Notes under the pieces: generated by a model
What the model was told of the DNA's origin: nothing
The model's input: the letters and a program-made list of their open reading frames with translations, nothing else
The model's database searches: none
Shown here: piece after piece, positions 1 to 11,712 of the stretch
Position numbering within the stretch: position 1 is the stretch's first letter
Layout: every line of letters starts with the position of its first letter
DNA from: Sweltsa coloradensis
Lineage: Eukaryota; Arthropoda; Insecta; Plecoptera; Chloroperlidae
Direction: 5' to 3'
Length of the DNA: 64,000 bases
Assembly (NCBI GenBank): GCA_024449915.1
Contig: JAMZAV010000447.1
Coordinates: forward strand, 372,001-436,000
Position numbers and translations under genes: made by a program

Positions 1-129
1 GCATGTTTGGCCCTCTTTAGCCTAAAACAAGTACAAATATTTCATTTTAACTAGTTAATACATATATAAGTATATACATAATAAGTCAAGGTTTGAGTGG
101 GGGCTTTAAGCGGACACAGTTATTGATAT

Positions 130-235
130 CAATTGATTAGAGCAATGGCACATTAAGCCGGAGGTTCTGGGTACGAATCCAAGTCGAGGCAAAATTTTAC
201 GACAGTTGCTATAAATCAATAAATAATTGTTGTTA
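130..235 (+). mobile_element. tRNA-derived SINE fragment (family C)
   Basis: A tRNA-like 3' half with a degenerate B-box (GGTTCTGGGTACGAATCC) is followed by a short A/T tail. It matches the opposite-strand copy at 52425-52503, which has a better box, GGTTCTGGGTTCAAACC. The tRNA body cannot fold into a full cloverleaf here, so this is a SINE relic, not a tRNA gene. Confidence 0.55.
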
Positions 236-436
236 ATAGAGTAGATTTTTTGTAATGTGACATCGCTTTTCGTTTAATTCATAGCTCTGCCACAAAGTTC
301 ACTTACTCACTGAAGGATCACCGATACGTAAGCATGCATGTAAGCATGCAATGTATATTTTTAGATCTTTTAAATACGTTAAGTAGGCCTATGTTAAAAT
401 CGTTTCTTAATTGATTGATATGATTGATATGATAAT

Positions 437-860
437 TTTGTGTGGCTCATTGGTCTTGTGGCGTATCTGCTTCCAATGCAGAAGGTCCAGGGTTCGATTT
501 CCGTCACAGTTAGAAGTTTTTAACTTCTGATTTGGACTTAAGTACATCAGTTCTTGTCTTAGGAGTTTGTAAACGGTGACTTTGGAGCCGTCCTATCAAC
601 GAGCCACATAATAAATTCAAAGTTTTTCTGAATCGGCCTTGTTTATTCTGGCGTTGATCCGCGGGTGTTCGCACTGTCCATACCACTGATTGCTATATTT
701 CCTATTAAAAAATTATCGATCTTTGGTTTGTTATCGCTCACTCGTCGATTGCGTCGGGCCTACAGGGTTGGCTTGGTCGCTTTGGTTTACTGTCCCCCAC
801 TGAAAATGAGTTATGTAACTGAGTGGGTAGACTAAATACAATTCATTTATTTATTTTTAT
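437..860 (+). mobile_element. tRNA-derived SINE (family A), near full length
   Basis: It starts with a tRNA-like head (A-box-like GGCTCATTGGTCTTGTGGCG, B-box GGGTTCGATTTCC). A body with the phrase GTAAACGGTGACTTTGGAGCC follows, and it ends in an ATTTATTT-rich tail. Related copies lie at 18300-18510, 37550-37862 and 49028-49440. No protein is encoded. Confidence 0.75.
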
Positions 861-1509
861 ACTAACATCGATAAGAAGATTTCTTGCTCAGAAATCGACT
901 AGAACTCGAAACTAGAAAGTACGAACATCTGTTTACCCATATCAGTCTTGGAAAGAAACGCGTTTTTGAGGATAGTGCGGAGACGTCAGGTAAATGGTTA
1001 ATAACATCGTTATCATATTTCACAGGATTGTTGATAAAGAATTCTCAGTGAAATCAAGTACGCGTATACCTCAATTCATGCATCGTTTTTTAAATTTAAA
1101 AAATCGAGAAATAAACGTGTAATTCACTATAAAAATAAACTTCGAGAATTAATTCCAATGGAGTCGATTATTTTGCGCATATTTTCACACTGCCGGTCAC
1201 AATATTTCTATTAGTTTGAACGCGCAGGTTAATTTGTAAACTATAAATTAATAAACTGTTTAATGGGAATTTCCTTAATTGAAATCAATGTAATTTTACT
1301 TTCTAGGCTCGTGTCTTGCGACGACTTTTAAGACTCATTATTAATTAAAACCAAGTGTTTATTAACATTCATGAAAACTTTGGTGAGGGTATAGTACCAA
1401 CCGTTTGAACAGCTGCAATCATCAATACCTTAGATGCCAAAACCTCAACAACTCCTTACTAACGAAAGTTAATATTTTTGAGATTTGAAATAATTTACAT
1501 TTAGTGACG
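861..1509. other. intergenic, no gene seen
   Basis: AT-rich sequence without a convincing reading frame, tandem repeat or tRNA-like box. Confidence 0.5.
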
Positions 1510-2020
1510 CTGAGGTTGCCATGTCAGATTGAGGAGAAAACGTTTTTTGGATGAGCGAAGCGAAGATTCCATTTCACTGCACTGGAGAAAAAAATGCGGA
1601 ATGTTTTTTTTTTCTTTTTTTTTTCTTTCTTTTTTTTGTATTTTTGTCTGTTTGTTAACACGATTCCGGCTAAACCGATACTCCAATTGCGATGAAATTT
1701 TCTGGAGGCCTTCGAAATCTCTGAACTTAGAACTGCCACGTTTTTTAGCGCAATCGAAAAATTATTTCTCATTAAAATCGCAATTTTACGATTTTTTTCG
1801 ATTTTTTTTTAAATTTCTTCGACTTATAACACCTACATGCTTTATCCGATTGTAATGATTTTTTCACAGAACCTTAATTTATGAATTAATATATTGTGTG
1901 AAATTTGAGCGCGATCGAAAAATAATTTCTCATGAAAATCGCAATTTTACGCTTTTTTTCGTTTTAAAAAACATTCGCTCATCCAACAACGCGCCTGAAA
2001 AAGCGTTTGCGAAGCTTTCT
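1510..2020 (-). repeat. dispersed repeat family R1, minus orientation
   Basis: The complement contains the family phrases seen in plus orientation at 20600-21195, 43585-44540 and 45630-46195. These include a stretch on CGGAATCGTGTTAACA, a phrase like AAGTTCAGAGATTTCGAAGG, and an end on CTTCGCTTCGCTCATCCA. Long homopolymers interrupt it. The short frames across it are homopolymer artefacts. The type of element is unknown. Confidence 0.65.
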
Positions 2021-2259
2021 ATTGTAAAAAATCTTAATTCTACTTTAGTTCGTAACTTTAGGCCTAGAGGAACTGCTAATGAGAAAATTACTTAATGTCC
2101 TTTGTAGGGCTACTGATCGGTAGCCTTATCTACATATATTTAAGTCCCTCCATTCTTTCCACTTTAAAATAATTAACCTGTAAAATATGATTTAAGTTTA
2201 TTTTAAACTAAAATGTTATATCGCCAGTTCTCTACACTGTGAATTTCTCTTGTAGTACA

Positions 2260-2598
2260 ATGACCAGCACATCGCTATGGCTGCTCGTGATAATGCACTT
2301 GTTAACCACGGAGGGGAATACTTCGGCCATCCCTGGAAGAAACCTGAACATAGATCATATCCCTCACACGCGGACGCTGTACTTGTCAGAAGAGGGAAGA
2401 ATTACTCCACAAGACAAACTAGACGAATCTTATTCTTATGATATTTGGCCTAGGGATAGTGAACAGCTAGACGAATCTTATGACGTTTGGCCTAGGTATG
2501 AACAGCTCATCGTTGGTGGCATCGACTCTTCCCGTTTACAGTGCCCGCTCAACTATATATTAGTTGGAGAGAAGTGCAGAAGAATTGTATATGTTTGA
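2260..2598 (+). CDS. small secreted peptide precursor with secapin-like two-cysteine C-terminus
   Basis: This 112-residue precursor starts at the ATG five bases after a good splice acceptor (TTCTCTTGTAG), so a non-coding first exon probably lies upstream; none was identified. Residues 1 to about 26 form a signal peptide with a leucine-rich core (LWLLVIMHLL). An acidic pro-region follows with two copies of a motif LDESY-(SY)-D-x-WPR (near residues 55-70). The C-terminal part has exactly two cysteines, C-x10-C, followed by RRIVYV and the stop. The single-disulfide tail with a basic pair right after the second cysteine resembles the secapin type of arthropod peptide in outline only. Its layout of one coding exon behind a 5'UTR intron matches the peptide genes at 39.9, 42.3 and 49.6 kb. 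ATTAAA at about 2632 may be the polyadenylation signal. Function is not known. Confidence 0.65.
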   Translation: MTSTSLWLLVIMHLLTTEGNTSAIPGRNLNIDHIPHTRTLYLSEEGRITPQDKLDESYSYDIWPRDSEQLDESYDVWPRYEQLIVGGIDSSRLQCPLNYILVGEKCRRIVYV

Positions 2599-2609
2599 TA
2601 TCAGGGTAT

Positions 2610-3740
2610 TTTGTTATTTAAATAATTTGAATTAAATCAAATTTTAATCAAGTGCACTTTTTCATCATTTTTGGAGCTACCAACACGTACAAACTTAAAA
2701 GTTTAAAAGTAAATTTTCTTAAATGCGTGTAAAAATATTTGAATCGCTAGGAGTAAGCTAACTTGACAATTTGCGAAATGCTTATATTTTTTTAAATCGA
2801 TACATATCTGATTGAAATAGAAAAATGTAATATTAGAATCTATAATTAATCTATCATATTATATATTATAATAGACCCTACATGAAATTAGTTTCCATTA
2901 TCGTCCTCCTTTATAAATCAGTTTTATAACTGATAAGGATAGACGTTAAATAAATAATCCAAAGTAGTTTCAATTAAAATTGTTGAAAAAAATACAACAT
3001 AAGGCCCTATAGCCCAGAAAAAATTGCATGTGTGCTAGCGGACCCTAGAAGTATTTCAAGTATTCATTTTTAGTTATTTTCATTATACTATTTGAACTAT
3101 AAATTGATAAAAAGAGCATAAACCTAATCACATAAATTTTTTCTTAACTATTACCTTATACACATAATATGTATTAAAACATTATTCAGAGAATTAATAA
3201 AAACATAAGTTGATACAAAGTTTGTGTGTGTGTGTGTGTGTGTTATATGTCATGTTTTGGCAATGCGTAATAGGCTACTATAAGTTAGGCCTATAATGTT
3301 AGTTGTTTGAATGTTTATATTGTGGGTAGGCCAACTATTGTGTTTAATTTTAATCTTCGAGTTTTTATATAGTTTTGATTATCTATTTTTGTTTAAACTT
3401 GCTAGATAAATGTTAATTTTAATCACGGTACCTACTTTAAAATCAATGTTATTGTATTTACTATTAAATATTTGTTTAAGGGCTCGTTGTGATATTCCAA
3501 ATGATTGTACACAATGATCATTGAATAATAATAAATAAATAAACAAATAAATAAATGGTGCATTCCTGCATTTGAATATATAATAGGGCCTATAGTATTT
3601 CTAATTGTGGAGATGATTTTATGAAAGTGATAAATTGATGATAAAACTAAGAATAACTGATGACACAATGAATTCGGTGGAAATACCACGCTTTCTGGAT
3701 TAGTCGAAGATGATAACTGTATAGTCTAACCGCAAGAAAA
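2610..3740. repeat. intergenic with SINE tail and (GT)n
   Basis: AT-rich sequence. Bases 2905-2965 carry the tail motif GATAGACGTTAAATAAATAA, which recurs at about 10290, 36715 and 39730, and in the complement at 38095 and 59310. A (GT)n run lies at about 3222-3242. No coding region is supported. Confidence 0.5.
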
Positions 3741-3745
3741 GGTTT

Positions 3746-3890
3746 TATATAAATAATGACAGTGTAATCGCATCACTGGGGCTCTTTAAAAGCAAGTGCA
3801 CAGAAGATTATTTCAGCAGAAGACTATTGAATATTGCATCAAGAGTAGCCTATCGGTCTGAGATCCTTACTTTAATAATTTCAATTCAAG
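3746..3890 (+). promoter_or_regulatory. candidate TATA promoter and non-coding first exon
   Basis: TATATAAATA at 3746 is followed about 30 bases later by an initiator-like CATCACTGGG. Some 115 bases on, CAATTCAAG is followed by a strong splice donor, GTAAGATG, at 3891. This layout matches the mapped first exons of the peptide genes at 41.8 and 47.9 kb. No coding exon was found just downstream, so the target gene is unknown; the peptide gene at 39865 is one possibility, across a very long intron. Confidence 0.4.
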
Positions 3891-3967
3891 GTAAGATGAA
3901 CTTATTTCATTAGGCTGTGTTTTACTTCAAAAAATGTATTTTAACACATCCTATAGTTTAGCCTTTA

Positions 3968-4172
3968 ATTAGACTAAATTGATACCAAAAAAATCTTCAT
4001 ACTCGGAATTGAGAACTTTGTGATCATATTTTCTCCTTAGGCCTTTTTCGGGGGAGCATCGAATTTTTTGAAAAAAGTGAAAAAAAATTGATGCTCCCCC
4101 GGAATAGGCCCAAGGAGAAATGATCACAAAGTTCTTAATTACGAGTATGAAGATAATATTTTGTATCAATTA
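3968..4172. mobile_element. short foldback / MITE
   Basis: Two arms of about 90 bases are inverted copies around an A/T centre near 4070. The left arm runs through ATCTTCATACTCG, AACTTTGTGATCA and GGGGGAGCATC; the right arm has GATGCTCCCCC, TGATCACAAAGTT and CGAGTATGAAGAT. It has no coding capacity. Confidence 0.75.
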
Positions 4173-4599
4173 AGTTTAATTTTTAGAGATTTTTTACAGC
4201 TTTTTGATTACGATTTTATTTGCGATTTGGTTCCGTTTCGGTACCAAAGCAAAATACAAATCTAAAATGACTTTTTGAAATATGATTTCTCGAAATTATG
4301 CACAGATCTCAAACACGCATAAATATATGTTTCTTTAAATTACACCAGCTGTCACCTCTTGTTGGTTGTCTTGTTGTTTGTTTGTTTGTATAAATACAGA
4401 ATTTTGAGACGAGTAGGCCTATATATGCGTAGCGTAGGGCCTAAGTCAATAATGACCGATATTATGTTCTGACTAGAATTCCCCAAAATCCCGGATCCGG
4501 GATCACTAAATTGATAGGAATTAATATCACCGAAACTTAAGATTGGTCAATCCACATTAACCAGGTGGCTTCTAAAATTCAAAGTGGTTGTTTCATTCT

Positions 4600-6200
4600 C
4601 AGGACGATCAAGAAGCTAGTTCATCCTCATATACTCAAAATAATTTACTTTTCTCGTGTTCGCCTCTCACATCCACCCAAGCTACCAGAATATTCATCCT
4701 CCAAAAGAGAGCAGTCCGCATCTTAGCTGGTGTTTCGAGGAGGAAGGAGCTAGGAATCCCTACTCTGGCCTTCCCTTATTCAAGCTGCCGGGACATTCGT
4801 CCGTTCCTACCATAACCTTTTCCTTCAGAACCAGGGCGGCTCGTGAGTTATCATCGTGGGGGCGCACATAATTTCGAAGTCTTATTCTGCGGGAAACAAA
4901 GGGGTCTGGGGCGCAGCCCCAGCCGCCGGAGGCGAAAATTTTTTCAGATACTAATGGTCTGAAGTACCCGGAAAACGACTTAAGAGTATATTTTTTGAAT
5001 TTATTGGTCGGGAAAAACTCCCCTGTGTAATTGTTACTTATGGAAAACCATCCAAAAAATTAATTATTATATGGTTGATTAAAATATTACATACCCGAAT
5101 AATGTCCCTTCATCTCCTCCGACACGCGCCTCAAACATCACATCGTATATTTATTTTAAAATGAAGTCCATTTCTAATTTTTCGTCCAATGGTCGTTTTA
5201 AAAAACTGTTTATTTTTAGATCGCTTATTACCGAAGTCATATTATGATTTCACTTCACGGCACGATAATAATTTTAACACTGTTTGCTCACTTCACCAAC
5301 CCTGTCGCAACAACTTTCACTAGCTACTGAGCGGATTGTATTTGTGGGGGTGAATGAATGCTGCGCCTGCGAGCAAAATACCAAGGCATTGAATGAAATA
5401 ACTGGTTTTGACCCAGTCGCTTGAGCGATCCACCAACCTTTTTCAGATGTGATTTCAAAAGATGGCCCGGGGCTCGTTCTGCCATGCCGACTGTAGAAAA
5501 CGATAATAAAAATATGAACTCACATTCGGAGAGCACCCTCCGATGGCAGCACTTACCTACTGAAGAATGACTCCTGCCGAATATGCCTTGCTTTGGGCCG
5601 GCCAAAATATCCATGCAAACAATCCAACGATTTATAGGGAATATTACGAGATTTGCTTCGAACCTTAAATTTGGAATTTAGTTCGCGCAGATATTTGGGG
5701 GTGCGCGTGCACCTGTGCACCTATACACGAGCCGCCCCTGTTCAGAACACCTCTGTCCGCTTCCATTTTACAAGAGCAAATCTCCAAATTAACATACCCA
5801 ATCATAAACTAACCCTATTCTTGAAAGGTTCACAATATCTAGCCCTAACTCTCCATAACAAATTACCCAACAATATACGAACCTCTTCCTCAATTTCAAC
5901 TTTTAAGTCAAACATATAAATAATTTCTTATATCCAAAAGTTTCTACTCGCTCCATGAATTCCTCTCTGCCTAAATTTAATGAAATGCATATAGGGCCTA
6001 GGCCTACCTATTTTATTATCATCATGTTACATTACATTATGTTAATTTTCTACATTAATTTTACACTACTGGGAGTATATTTCTTATACCTCTTGTTTCT
6101 TAATACTTTTTATGTTACCTCAGTCTATTCACCTTCTCCTCCGGGAGTTATACTTATACTATGTGCATGTCAAGCTGAATAAAGTTATTCTATTCTATTC
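4600..6200 (+). pseudogene. degraded non-LTR retrotransposon C-terminus, split by an insertion
   Basis: The translation at about 4700-4800 reads IFILQKRAVRILAGVSRR, the characteristic region just after the reverse transcriptase in Jockey/CR1-type LINEs. After the inserted element at 4832-5740, the same relic continues with a frame reading KLTLFLKGSQYLALTLHNKL, then FKSNI and a stop near 5919. The 3' end is marked by AATAAAGTTATTCTATTCTATTC at about 6179-6200. Stops and shifts show that it is dead. Confidence 0.75.
4832..5740. mobile_element. hAT-like non-autonomous element with 8-bp target duplication
   Basis: Terminal inverted repeats CAGGGCGGCTCGTG (left) and CACGAGCCGCCCCTG (right) enclose 909 bases. 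They are flanked by a perfect 8-bp direct repeat, TTCAGAAC, at 4824-4831 and 5741-5748. The 8-bp duplication is the hAT-superfamily hallmark. No transposase frame is seen. Removing it would rejoin the LINE relic. Confidence 0.9.
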
Positions 6201-6242
6201 CATACAGAACGTCGCAATGTTATTTCGTATGGAGGAATTTTG

Positions 6243-6450
6243 GGTACTGGTTAATTATAAAGACTCCCCCCCCCCCCCCCCCCCAAAGGAAAGTAGGTTA
6301 GTGGTGTTGGGGGGGAGCGCGAAGCGCCGTGGGGGGGGGCTTAACTGACCACGGCAACGCACTTCATGCTCCCCCCTCCCACGGGTTCCCCCCCCCCAAC
6401 CCCACTTATCTACTTTCCTTTTCGGGGGGGTCCCAAAAATGAACAAGTAC
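6243..6450. mobile_element. GC-tract hairpin MITE, copy 1
   Basis: Inverted arms carry long C and G runs and the palindromic core GCGCGAAGCGCCGTGGGGG. The outer right end is AAAATGAACAAGTAC. It is the same family as the better preserved copy at 60491-60688. The left terminus is eroded. Confidence 0.75.
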
Positions 6451-6725
6451 AGAATTTTGTTTAAAAAGTTTGAAAATGTTTACTTGGGTCATGTTAATTA
6501 ACCCACATTTTTCTTATTTTACTCGGTTAATTCATAACTAATTATTTGTATTTGACATTAAAATTTTATGGAGAATTATTTATGTGTCTCATCAATACTT
6601 TTGTCTGGGGTAACTATAGGCATAAATAAACTAGACTGGATTATAACTAAGATAATTATTCTTCTATTACTGAAGTGTCACCAAGTCACAAAACAATTTT
6701 TGCCACTGTAGACATAGTATGTCTA

Positions 6726-7046
6726 CAGTGGCGTATCCAGGAATTCATAAAGGGGGGGTTAACCAATTAATGTATAGATGTACCGAAGGCTAAGTGGGGG
6801 TCCGGGGGGCTTTAACCAACATTTTATCCACTAAAATCCTGTTTTTAATCCAAAAGTTTTCTCATTTAAGGTCATTTTGGTGAAAATCTGTGCGTTTTAA
6901 AGAATCACAATAACCAACTTTGTATCTACTAATCCTCTTTTTGTCAGATGGTAATTTGCCTTTAGTATTGCGATAAATCAGTTATTCTATTCTCAATTGA
7001 AACATTGAAGTACACTTTCACACTTCCCCCCTTGGATACGCCACTG
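6726..7046. mobile_element. TA-flanked MITE
   Basis: The left end CAGTGGCGTATCCAGG and right end CTTGGATACGCCACTG are inverted repeats, with TA on both outer sides. The interior has G-rich blocks and no coding frame. A partly similar interior (GTACCAAAGGTTAAGTGGGGG) lies at about 26195-26230. Confidence 0.7.
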
Positions 7047-7059
7047 TACAATAAATTTA

Positions 7060-8040
7060 AATAACTGTAAGAGGGAATAGGTCACATTTGGCAATTGTAG
7101 ATAGATAGATAGTCATTCGCACGGCCAGGAAGTATGAATCTTTGCAAAGTAGTCAACAAAGCAAACATGGACAGCCCTACAGTCGTAGACTATCAATGTT
7201 TTTTGTAAATCAGAGCCAGATTGCGAAAATTGTCTATTTTGGACATTTTAACAAAATCCAAAATCTTAGATGTGAATAGTATATTTATTTTATTTTAAAA
7301 CAATCTTTAGACTTAACTTCCGCTTCCGTGACAACTGTGTAAAATTTACTACTAGGTTCGTAGGAACGGGGGAGGGAGAGTGCCCCTCCCCCCCCCCCCC
7401 CCAAACTTGTTGACTTGAAAGGTGGTCAAGCAGGTAAATTTCAACTTTCATGCCTCGTTTACAGTCTTTACACAACAACGCGTTGAAAATTAACGATAGA
7501 AAGTTAAAACCCTTGACGGTTAGACCTAATCTTCGATAAGGAATTGACACATAACCCTACTTCTAGCAAAAGGATGCTTAATAATTATAACGATGCTCTT
7601 AATTGGTTGTAGACAACACATCACATTGATTTTGCCGTAGGCCTACATTACGTTAATTTTCTATGCGTTGTTAGCTGATTGTAAACTTTTAGGCACTTTA
7701 TGAGTGTATTCCACATCGGCTACAACTAAAAAACTAGTTTCAGTCAGTAAAATAGAGTGTGACTGGTCGGCATGCAGTAGCAAAGTAGAAAACATTATCA
7801 GCTCCCCACACTAAATTAATAGTTCCTCAGTTTGACCCTGAGAACTGTATGACCACTAATGTAGGCCCTCTGAAGTAAGGGACCACGTCTTGAAGCCCAA
7901 AGCATAAAGTCAGAAACGAAACCGAGACGGTAGCATCTTTGATAGTAGCCTACTGCACTGAATTAGAACAGAACAGAACGTCGTGGTTTTATACAATATA
8001 CATGATCAATGTAAAATGCGATAAGAAAATAACCTGATTT
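7060..8040. other. intergenic, no gene seen
   Basis: Mixed sequence with a C-run at about 7388-7402 and a short (TAGA)n near 7100. No frame with coding character was found. Confidence 0.4.
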
Positions 8041-8049
8041 ACACTTACA

Positions 8050-8720
8050 CATTGATGTTAATCCGGTTCTAGCTGACATCCGACGACATAATCCTTGTAA
8101 CACTACACTTCACTTGGCTCCACACGTCACTTTGGTCACACTTATGTCACACGCGATAAATATAACCGTACTTACTCGTACAGACGGATGTACACGCATT
8201 TTCAATCGCCGTGCAAAGGCTGGCGAAATGTCGTATGTGATTTGAAATGAATTTGCGAACATAAATCACTAGATTTTAACGAATTAACACGGACGAACGC
8301 GGCAATGTAAAACTTTTGAGGTTATGTTCTTGTTTGTTTTTGCTCTGCACCCGAGTTTGTAAGCTCAGGTATGTACAAAACAAGCAGCAAAGAGACACGA
8401 GGGATACGGATTTAAGACGCGAGTAAAATGTTTGATCGGTGTTGGTTTACACTGTGAAATTAGCCCTTGGTTACGCGAGAAAACACGGCCTAACCTTGCA
8501 CGTACGAACGACGACACCCTACTGAACGCGGGCAACGAAACGCGTGTGATTGCAACTGCATCTGCACCGGCCGGCTAGCTTGAAGGTGAGAGAGAGAGGG
8601 AGAGAATAGCGGGCGGGCGGTGGTAAGAATGGAACAGTCGCCAGACGAAAGACGTGCTAGTGACGCATTAACCCGTTCGTTCACCATACTCGAGATCTAG
8701 GCGACGAGACAAAAGTAAAG
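8050..8720. promoter_or_regulatory. CpG-rich promoter-like segment with GAGA tract
   Basis: This segment has visibly more CpG than its AT-rich surroundings. It contains a GAGAGAGAGAGGGAGAGA tract (about 8587-8606), the type of sequence common near arthropod promoters. TAGCTTGAAG followed by GTGAGAGAG at about 8587 could be a plus-strand splice donor. No coding exon could be attached on either strand. Confidence 0.3.
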
Positions 8721-8984
8721 ACAAAATACAATTTTACACACATATTTGTATTGCGTCTTCGAGATTTCTTTAACTACCAACCGGCCCTCTGAAAACGCAA
8801 CAAAAACGTTTTCGTGAGGATTCCCTCTGTAAGGGTAACCATACTTGGCGAAGGAACTTTTTAGAAAGTTCCTTAAAACGTTTCAGTTACAATTAAGTAG
8901 TCAATTTTGTACATGGACCCGCTTTTCAGTATTCAATAGCAAACAATTCATAATTTTCATATCATATGTATCGTTTTTATAGAA

Positions 8985-9115
8985 ATCAATCCAGAAATGA
9001 AAAAATCCATCCCAGCGGGGTATCGAACCCCGGTTTCCCGATTTCCGGTCCGACCGGCAATCGGGAGACCGGGGTTCGATACCCCGCTGAGATGGATTAT
9101 TTAATTTCTGGATTA
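8985..9115. mobile_element. palindromic tRNA-3'-half repeat (SINE F)
   Basis: Two inverted arms meet near 9052. Each carries GGGGTATCGAACCCC or its complement, plus ATCCAGAAAT / ATTTCTGGAT outer ends. The boxes are tRNA T-arm-like, but there is only half a tRNA in each arm. Confidence 0.65.
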
Positions 9116-9179
9116 ATTTCTATAAAATCTATTACACCTACGGGAGTGTTTCCCGACTTTTGAAATGGAGAAATATTCG

Positions 9180-9420
9180 TTGTCACCCGTACAACACATA
9201 ATTTTACCCGATGTAAAAATTTTCAAATGACTAACTAGGGTATTAGGATGAAGGGTAATTGTGAAGAAAATGTCCGAGGGCTCTTTTAGAGGACTCAACC
9301 TCTTTCATTAGCTTTAACGACCGAAGAAAGCCTTGGAAAAACTTTCAGTCAAGATTGACTGTGGCGGCATATTCGAACCCATGATCTACATATTGGAGTA
9401 TACACCACTAAAACACAAAG
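9180..9420 (-). mobile_element. SINE family B relic
   Basis: The phrase AGAGGACTCAACCTCTTTCATT and the following CTTTAACGACCGAAGAAAGCC align with the body of the fuller copies at 9730-10105 and 36160-36540. Its tRNA-like head is poor. Confidence 0.5.
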
Positions 9421-9729
9421 GGGCTAAAAATAGCTTAATAAGTTTCCAGTGGGGGCAATAGAGTGGGAAAGGGTGGACCGTTGCCTACGCGAAAATTAAC
9501 TTGTCCGCCGTTTTGTAGAATTCGTGTATTTTTCTGATAGCGATAAAAAATAATCAAAAATTAAAAGTTGATACGGTTCGAAAGTCTAAAATCATCAGAT
9601 ACATCTATTATAAAATTGCCTAAAGTTGATCAAAGAACAATAGAACCTACAACCGATTTGTTATGTAATTTCTTATTGCGAGACACCCTTCAAATAAAAT
9701 GAAATACTAATAACTTATCTTTAGTCAGT

Positions 9730-10325
9730 CGGGACACAGTGTGCGATCAAATCAAACGATCTCAAATTGTCTGTTCTGCTGTTTTTTGTTTCCATAAATG
9801 AACGGGCATTAACCGAGAATTGGAACTAATATTTTGTTTTTTAAAATAATGTTTCTTGGGAAGCCTGCCCAGGATGCAATTCATGCCCCTCTTCAGGTGA
9901 ACTGTGGTATGTTGAGCGGATAGGTCAATTGTGAAAGAATGTCCAAGGGCTGTTTAAGAGGACTCATTCCCTTGCATTCGCTTTAACGACTGAGGAAAAC
10001 CTCGGAAAAAATCTTAAGTCAGGATTGCCGGTCTCAACGGGATTCGAATCCGGGACCTCCCGAATCAGAGTTGCGCGGGTAACGCTCGAGCCAACACTGT
10101 TGTATATTTGTTTTGTTTTGATTCATTATATAATTTCATTTAATATCCTTTTTTAATTTGTTACCAAAATTATTGTGTTTCAATGCATTGTTGTTGTAAT
10201 ATTATTATTTCAAATATTTACTCAACTGCAGTTCATTATTGTGTCTGCATCTGTCCTTCTTTGTAAATCAGATTTTTAACTGAATAGGATAGACGTTATA
10301 TAAATAAATAAAATAAATAAATAAA
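9730..10325 (-). mobile_element. SINE family B with ATAAATAA tail region
   Basis: In the complement, a tRNA-like head (TGTTGGCTCGAGCGTTA, then GGATTCGAATCCC) is followed by CCGAGGTTTTCCTCAGTCG and a body. A near-identical copy lies at 36160-36540, including the same neighbouring tail ending in GGATAGACGTTATATAAATAA. The whole 600-base block may therefore be one composite element. Confidence 0.7.
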
Positions 10326-11034
10326 TTGAAAACAGGGATGATGATTAGAGGTGCGTGTATGTAGCATTTTTAAGTGTCATTTTATAGCGTTTTGTAGTAT
10401 ATATTTTTTGGGTAATTTCAAAACCTTGTGTATGAACTTTTTTCAGATTTTTAATTTGAAATTTGGTCATCAAGGTTGAATTAATATCAACTAAATAAAG
10501 ATGTGAATACACAAATTATAGATACTATGGAAAATAAAATAAAATAAGACTTAAAAACCTTAGTTTTAAATGAAAAAATAGCGCTTTGTAAGTAGAGGGT
10601 ACGGAAGGCCGGTCAGGTCTTTGAGATGTTTTTTAATTACGTAATGAGGTAATTAACGTTGCCAGTCGACCACAACACAACAGTGTGAGGTCTATAGCCC
10701 CTCCCCCTACTATTTTCTCCCCTCCCCTACTTCCCCTCAAGCCCCATTCACCCAACAGAGTGACGTCATATTATTATTTATTTAATCATTATTTTGTTTT
10801 TTTTTGGGGGGGGGAACGTAGCCGACTCCTACTGAAGTCACCACCATCTTTCCTTGACATGTTGCTTGTTCGGCTGCCAGGGACTCACTGACTGGATACG
10901 TCATAGCTCTTCTATATTAACATCCACATGTCACATGAACGCAATGTCATTGGAACGTAGCCGACTGTTATTGACTTCACATTTGAATACTACTATATTT
11001 AATTTAATTTTTCCAAATGATTTCCAATTGAAAA

Positions 11035-11115
11035 AAAGTTGGAAGTGCTGGGATTCGAACCCGCATCCTTCATAACCACAGTCACGCACACTAACCATTA
11101 GGCTACGGCTGCTCT
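11035..11115 (-). mobile_element. tRNA-like SINE head (family E)
   Basis: The complement has an A-box-like GTAGCCTAATGGTTAGTGTGC and a B-box GGGTTCGAATCCC. The acceptor stem does not pair well, so a tRNA-derived repeat is preferred over a tRNA gene. Confidence 0.5.
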
Positions 11116-11424
11116 TGGTGATTGTTCGAAGATGACTGACGTATAATCTGTTATGATAGAACAGGTACAACCAAGGCACACGGTCTAATCATGTATGGAT
11201 GTAGTTAACCTTGAGACATATAAATAAAATAAGGTGAAAACATCTTGTTTTGTTGTTTTGTAACACATCCAGTATATGAACTAAAATTATATTGTTGACT
11301 TAATATTGTTTGAAATTCAAGAACATCTAAATGTTATTTAAATACTTTTTTATTATGTTGAAAATTTGATATACAACATTTATTAAAATAATAATGTTTA
11401 CTATATGTGTCAAGTCATTAAATT

Positions 11425-11425
<1 letters not shown>

Positions 11426-11493
<68 letters not shown>
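11426..11493. repeat. (GAT)n microsatellite
   Basis: About 22 tandem GAT triplets end in GATGACGTCATG. Confidence 0.95.
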
Positions 11494-11494
<1 letters not shown>

Positions 11495-11712
11495 CGTCAT
11501 GTAAACCTGACGAGACTTGCAAATGTCCCATTATCAGCTTGATTTACGTCACCATACATATTTTATATTGAGATCAGCACAAACGTGTATTAAGTGAATG
11601 TGAAGGATATGGGATATGGTAGTCCTAGGGTAAATAAAATTAATAGTCAATGCTTAAATCAGTTTTTTTTTTTTAAATACTAGATTGCTCTAGTAATTTA
11701 TTACAGCAACAA

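Noticed and set aside
1524..1855. Overlapping frames near 1.5-1.9 kb
   Set aside because: Poly-T and poly-A runs in a copy of repeat R1 keep frames open by chance.
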